Of a stretch of 64,000 nt of DNA, positions 60,871-64,000 are shown piece by piece. The first letter of the stretch is position 1; the number at the start of each line of letters is the position of its first letter. The translations under genes and the position numbers were made by a program. Source of the DNA: Herbiconiux daphne (GTDB lineage: Bacteria; Actinomycetota; Actinomycetes; Actinomycetales; Microbacteriaceae); assembly GCF_024979295.1 (NCBI RefSeq), contig NZ_JANLCJ010000004.1, forward strand, positions 434,001-498,000. Direction: 5' to 3'. Under the pieces are notes generated by a model. That model saw only the letters and a list, made by a program, of their open reading frames with translations, searched no databases and was not told the origin of the DNA.

Positions 60871-61298
60871 GATTCTCCTCGGTCGTTCTCTTGGCAGCTG
60901 GGGCAGAGGCCCCAGAAGGTGACCTCGGCGGTCGAGATGGCGAAACCGGCCGTCGACGACGGGGCGAGGCAGGGCGCCTCGCCGTGCACGCAGTCGACGT
61001 CGGCCACCGCGCCGCAGCGGGTGCACACGACGTGGTGGTGGTTGTCACCGATGCGCCGCTCATAGAGCGCGGGCGAGCCGGCGGGCTCGATGCGCCGGAT
61101 GAGCCCGGCGTCGGTCAGCGCGCCCAGCACCACGTAGGTGGCCTGCAGCGACGTGCCCGGCAGCTCGTGCTGCACGCGCCGGTGCACCGAATCGGCGTCG
61201 GCGTGCGGGGCGGTCTCGAGGGCTTCGAGTACCGCCAGCCGCTGGCCCGTGACGCGCAGACCGGCGTTCCGGATGCGCGTCTCCAGTTCCGAGGTCAT
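60867..61298 (-). CDS. Fur family regulator (FurA/PerR-like) controlling the catalase
   Basis: 143 aa. Winged-helix N-domain ([50 protein letters not shown]) and C-domain with His-rich [13 protein letters not shown]. Structural zinc cysteines C92, C95, C132 and C135 are all present. The pairing with a catalase gene and the operator upstream mirrors FurA-KatG and PerR-KatA modules, so peroxide sensing is more likely than iron homeostasis. The start follows a -10 box TACGGT (61305-61310) by 6 nt, so the mRNA seems leaderless. Confidence 0.93.
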   Translation of the reverse strand: MTSELETRIRNAGLRVTGQRLAVLEALETAPHADADSVHRRVQHELPGTSLQATYVVLGALTDAGLIRRIEPAGSPALYERRIGDNHHHVVCTRCGAVADVDCVHGEAPCLAPSSTAGFAISTAEVTFWGLCPSCQENDRGES

Positions 61299-61305
61299 GA
61301 GACGA

Positions 61306-61348
61306 CCGTAGCCGCTAATTATGAGTAGTTCATAATTAGCGGCTACGG
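61306..61348. promoter_or_regulatory. Fur/PerR box, 43-bp perfect palindrome
   Basis: Arms CCGTAGCCGCTAATTATGA (61306-61324) and the exact complement (61330-61348) around GTAGT. The AT-rich centre TAATTATGA-N5-TCATAATTA resembles FurA/PerR boxes. The left arm covers the fur -10 box, so binding would shut off fur and the catalase. Confidence 0.85.
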
Positions 61349-61389
61349 ATGGGCGCGTCGGGCATCAGCCCGCGCGCGGTGTCAGGCCA

Positions 61390-64000
61390 TCAGCCGGCGG
61401 GGCAGGTGGTGAGGTTCTCCACCGCCTCCGAGAGCGAGTTCACCCCACCGAGGAGGGTCGCCCGGTCCGCCCCGAGATCCTGGATCTGCGCCAGCGTCTC
61501 CGCCGGGATGCAGGTGCCGGGAACCGTGAACAGCGGAGCGTCGACCTTGGGGCCGAACGCCGAGCCCGACAGCGCATCCGGGAACGTGACACCGGTGGCG
61601 ATCAGCACCCGGTCGGCCTCGTCGAAGAAGTGCTTGTTGATGGCCCGGGATGCCGCGTAGCGATCGGTGCCGCCGAGGCGCACGGTCGAGGCGATCGACT
61701 GTGCCGACTCGAAGATGCCCGACGAGACCGACAGGCGGCCTCCTGCGATGGCGATCTCGTCGGGCGCGAGGCCCTCGAGCAGCTCCATCGTGGCGTCGTC
61801 CAGCGACGGCTCGGCGCCGTCGACCAGGATGACGGGCCCGGCGCCGCCGACCGCCGCTCCGGCCGACAGGGCGTCGGCGAAGGTCGTGCCCGTGGCGAGC
61901 ACGGCGACGTCGGCGGTGTCGGGGAACGCGGCCGCAGCGACATTCCGCGACACGGCGAACCGGTCGGCGCCCGCGATGCGGGTCACGTCGTCGGCGATCG
62001 CCTTCAGCGCCGTCTCGACCGCTGGTTTCACCGAGTTCTCGCCACCGACGATGACGATCGACGAGGGTGCGAGACGCTCGAGCTCGGTCTGCACGGCCGG
62101 CGGCAGCCGGTCGCCCGTGGTGAGCAGGATCGGCGCGTCGTCGGCCGCAGCGGCAGGGGCCGCAGACAGGGCGTCGGGGAACACCTCGCCCGACACCACG
62201 TAGACGGTGTCGGCGCCCTCGGGCCAGCCCTGCTTCGACGTGTTGACCGCGACGTCGTAGCGGCTGGCGCCGTCGATGCGGTCGACGTCGATGGGCTCGG
62301 TGACCGTCACGGGCACGTGCACCTCGGTGCCGCTCGGCGAGGCGGTGAGCACGAGCTCCCCGTCGCCGATCGGCGCGTCGAGGGGAACGGTCACCGTGAC
62401 GGTGGCCGACCCGTTCGACACCGGGATGCTGTCGAACGTGGCGGCCGAACCGGTCCACGTCGCGGCGAGCGCCGTGTTCTGCGGAGCACCCTGCGAGGTG
62501 AGGTCGAGCCCGCCCACCGTGAAGGTGATGCTGGTGCCGGCCATGGCCGACTCCGGCACGCCCGTCACCTGGGTCGCACCCCGTGCGAAGTCGGGCGTGA
62601 GGCCCGGGTTCGCGCGAAGGTAGGCGATCCACGCGTCACGGTCGATCAGGCCCGAGTCGCGTGCATCCGTGCCGTTGGCCAGCTCACGGAAGTTGTCGCC
62701 ACCCGCGGTGAGGAAGCTGAACGTTCCGATGCGGTAGCTGGCCGCGGGGTCGATCGGCGCACCGTCGACGAAGATGCCGGTGATGTGCTGGCCCTGCGCT
62801 GCGGCGGGGTCGTAGGTGTAGGTGACGTTGTCGGAGAGCCCCAGCTTGAGGAAGGGCCGCGACGGCACGTTGCCGCTCGCATCCGTCTGCCACTGCTGCT
62901 CGAGAACGGTCTTGAACTGCGCGCCGGTGAGGCTCGTGGTCCAGAGGTTGTTCACGAACGGCAGCACGGCGTTCGCCTCGGAGTAGGTCACGACGCCCGC
63001 GGTATTCGCCGGGTTGGCCGTGGTGTCTCCGGCCGCGAACAGCAGTTCGGCACGAAGGCCGCCTGGATTCACGACACCGATCTCGGCGCCGCCGCGATCG
63101 GCGGCCGACAGGGTGTCGACCAGCGAGTCGGCGACGAGGTTGCCGAGCGTCGACTCGGATGCCCGGTCGTCACGCGTGCCGCCGGTGTAGACACCGTTGA
63201 CGTAGGAGCCGCCGGTGTAGGCCGTCGTGATGTCTTTCGTGACCGAGCCGACCGGCTGGTTGCCGACCACGGCGGCGGCCGCGATGGCGGCGTCGACGGT
63301 CGCCTTGACCTCGGCCACCCGCGGGTAGGTCGCCACGAGCTGGGCGTCGAGCGCCGCGCTGTTGGCCGCGGTCTCGGCGGGCGTGCTGCCCGCCGGGGCG
63401 GCGAGCCGCGCCACGTTCTCGGCCGTGTACGACTCGAGGTCGCCCGTCTCGGCGTCCACCGTCAGCACGACGTGCCCGACGTTCGCTCCGTAGCTGCCTG
63501 TCTGCAGCACGGGGCGGGTCTTGCCGGCTTCACCGGGGATGGCGCCGTCCCACACGTAGCTCTGGTGGGTGTGACCGGTGAAGATCACGTCGACGGCGGC
63601 GGCGGTGTCGTTCACGATCTTCGCGAACACCGTGCTCTTGGCGAGCTCGGTCTCGAGGTCGATCGTCGCCGACTCGCTGTCGGGCGCGCCCTCGTGGTAG
63701 GTCGCCACGATCACGTCGGCCTCGCCGTTGGACTCGTCGCCGTCGGTGAGCTCGGCGGCGACACGGTTCACGGCGTCGACGGGGTCGCCGAAGTCGAGGT
63801 CGGCCACGCCGGCGGGCGACACGAGGGTCGGGGTCTCCTGGGTGACGGCGCCGATCACGGCGACGGTCAGGCCGGCCTTCTCATAGGTCGCGTACTCGGG
63901 AAGCACCGGGGTGGTGGTGCCCTTCGCGTAGACGTTGGCGCCGAGGTAGTCCCAGAGCGCGTTCGGCGCGGCATCCGGCCCGATGATGCGATCGGTCAGG
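61390..64000 (-). CDS. Cell-wall-anchored 5'-nucleotidase/2',3'-cyclic phosphodiesterase with three cell-wall-binding repeats (N-terminus beyond window)
   Basis: At least 869 codons are visible; the frame is open to base 64000 and begins mid-domain (LTDRIIGPDAAPNALWDYLGANVYAKG). Metallophosphoesterase part: VDVIFTGHTHQSYVWDG with the GHTH metal motif. Then the 5'-nucleotidase C-terminal domain: ESTLGNLVADSL, EIGVVNPGGLRAEL, TYSEANAVLPF, and YRIGTFSFLTAGGDNF for base stacking. A short Ig-like segment and three cell-wall-binding repeat 2 modules (RIDGASRYDVAV, RIAGADRFAVS, RLGGTDRYAAS) follow. Extracellular nucleotide and phosphate scavenging is the likely role. Confidence 0.94.
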   Translation of the reverse strand, partial: LTDRIIGPDAAPNALWDYLGANVYAKGTTTPVLPEYATYEKAGLTVAVIGAVTQETPTLVSPAGVADLDFGDPVDAVNRVAAELTDGDESNGEADVIVATYHEGAPDSESATIDLETELAKSTVFAKIVNDTAAAVDVIFTGHTHQSYVWDGAIPGEAGKTRPVLQTGSYGANVGHVVLTVDAETGDLESYTAENVARLAAPAGSTPAETAANSAALDAQLVATYPRVAEVKATVDAAIAAAAVVGNQPVGSVTKDITTAYTGGSYVNGVYTGGTRDDRASESTLGNLVADSLVDTLSAADRGGAEIGVVNPGGLRAELLFAAGDTTANPANTAGVVTYSEANAVLPFVNNLWTTSLTGAQFKTVLEQQWQTDASGNVPSRPFLKLGLSDNVTYTYDPAAAQGQHITGIFVDGAPIDPAASYRIGTFSFLTAGGDNFRELANGTDARDSGLIDRDAWIAYLRANPGLTPDFARGATQVTGVPESAMAGTSITFTVGGLDLTSQGAPQNTALAATWTGSAATFDSIPVSNGSATVTVTVPLDAPIGDGELVLTASPSGTEVHVPVTVTEPIDVDRIDGASRYDVAVNTSKQGWPEGADTVYVVSGEVFPDALSAAPAAAADDAPILLTTGDRLPPAVQTELERLAPSSIVIVGGENSVKPAVETALKAIADDVTRIAGADRFAVSRNVAAAAFPDTADVAVLATGTTFADALSAGAAVGGAGPVILVDGAEPSLDDATMELLEGLAPDEIAIAGGRLSVSSGIFESAQSIASTVRLGGTDRYAASRAINKHFFDEADRVLIATGVTFPDALSGSAFGPKVDAPLFTVPGTCIPAETLAQIQDLGADRATLLGGVNSLSEAVENLTTCPAG

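Noticed and set aside
59464..61065. Long plus-strand frame opposite the catalase gene
   Set aside because: It is a shadow of the catalase and fur coding strand, without homology or a ribosome binding site.
1..64000. tRNA, rRNA, riboswitch, transposase or prophage genes
   Set aside because: Looked for conserved tRNA arms, rRNA segments, transposase or integrase motifs and phage genes; none seen, though without covariance searches small RNAs could be missed.

Overview
The window is high-GC (roughly 70%) DNA with actinobacterial codon use. Features pointing to the family Microbacteriaceae (genus not determinable) are cell-wall-binding repeat 2 surface proteins, a FurA-catalase pair, an HtaA-type heme protein remnant, a class A penicillin-binding protein and many apparently leaderless promoters. 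No rRNA, tRNA, phage, transposase or CRISPR was seen.

Layout. (1) 0-6.6 kb: an oxidative L-fucose (D-threo-aldose) catabolic locus: sugar ABC lipoprotein (cut by the window edge), FCD-type GntR regulator, SDR, FAH-family hydrolase, enolase-superfamily dehydratase, aldose dehydrogenase and lactonase. Together they would convert L-fucose to pyruvate and lactate. A shared TCATACAT-type motif occurs in all four promoter regions. (2) 6.7-13.3 kb: purF, a NUDIX protein, a DinB protein, a class A PBP, and an SDR/TetR pair with two likely operators. (3) 13.3-25.4 kb: one minus-strand run of 11 tightly packed genes: nitrilase-family amidase, ribose-type ABC importer with two permeases, GMC oxidoreductase with a gluconate-dehydrogenase subunit-3-like partner, GlcG/HbpS-like protein, aldo/keto reductase and two paralogous LacI regulators. 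This is the best candidate for an undescribed catabolic system. (4) 25.7-39.3 kb: NmrA-like protein, GABA aminotransferase, a cell-wall-binding protein, Tag glycosylase, a cupin/SDR cluster, a YgiB/YgiC pair, AKR, GH13 enzyme, a TetR/SDR pair with a 28-bp operator, and a secreted orphan. (5) 39.4-48.9 kb: DUF1622 and LtrA membrane proteins, VOC protein, lipB-lipA, a type II toxin-antitoxin pair with four phased 10-bp repeats, methyltransferase, double-hotdog thioesterase, NUDIX, AlaX-like protein and a cysteine-less DsbA-like protein. (6) 48.9-55.3 kb: a repeat-rich accessory segment with a tandem array containing a 21-base C tract, a broken HtaA/cell-wall-binding gene, a SIP-domain gene, TetR plus hydrolase, a membrane protein, and a second array of five 50-bp hairpins interleaved with degenerate copies of the 3' end of the neighbouring lyase gene. 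(7) 55.3-64 kb: PL11 rhamnogalacturonan lyase, a two-domain VOC dioxygenase-like protein, catalase with a Fur regulator behind a 43-bp palindrome, and a surface 5'-nucleotidase with cell-wall-binding repeats running off the window.

The gene content suggests a plant- or soil-associated saprophyte that uses plant and microbial sugars (fucose, rhamnogalacturonan, an unidentified sugar-like amide) under local regulators. Many genes have a TANNNT -10 box ending 6-7 nt before the start codon, implying leaderless mRNAs. Long perfect hairpins recur between genes and form a dispersed repeat family.
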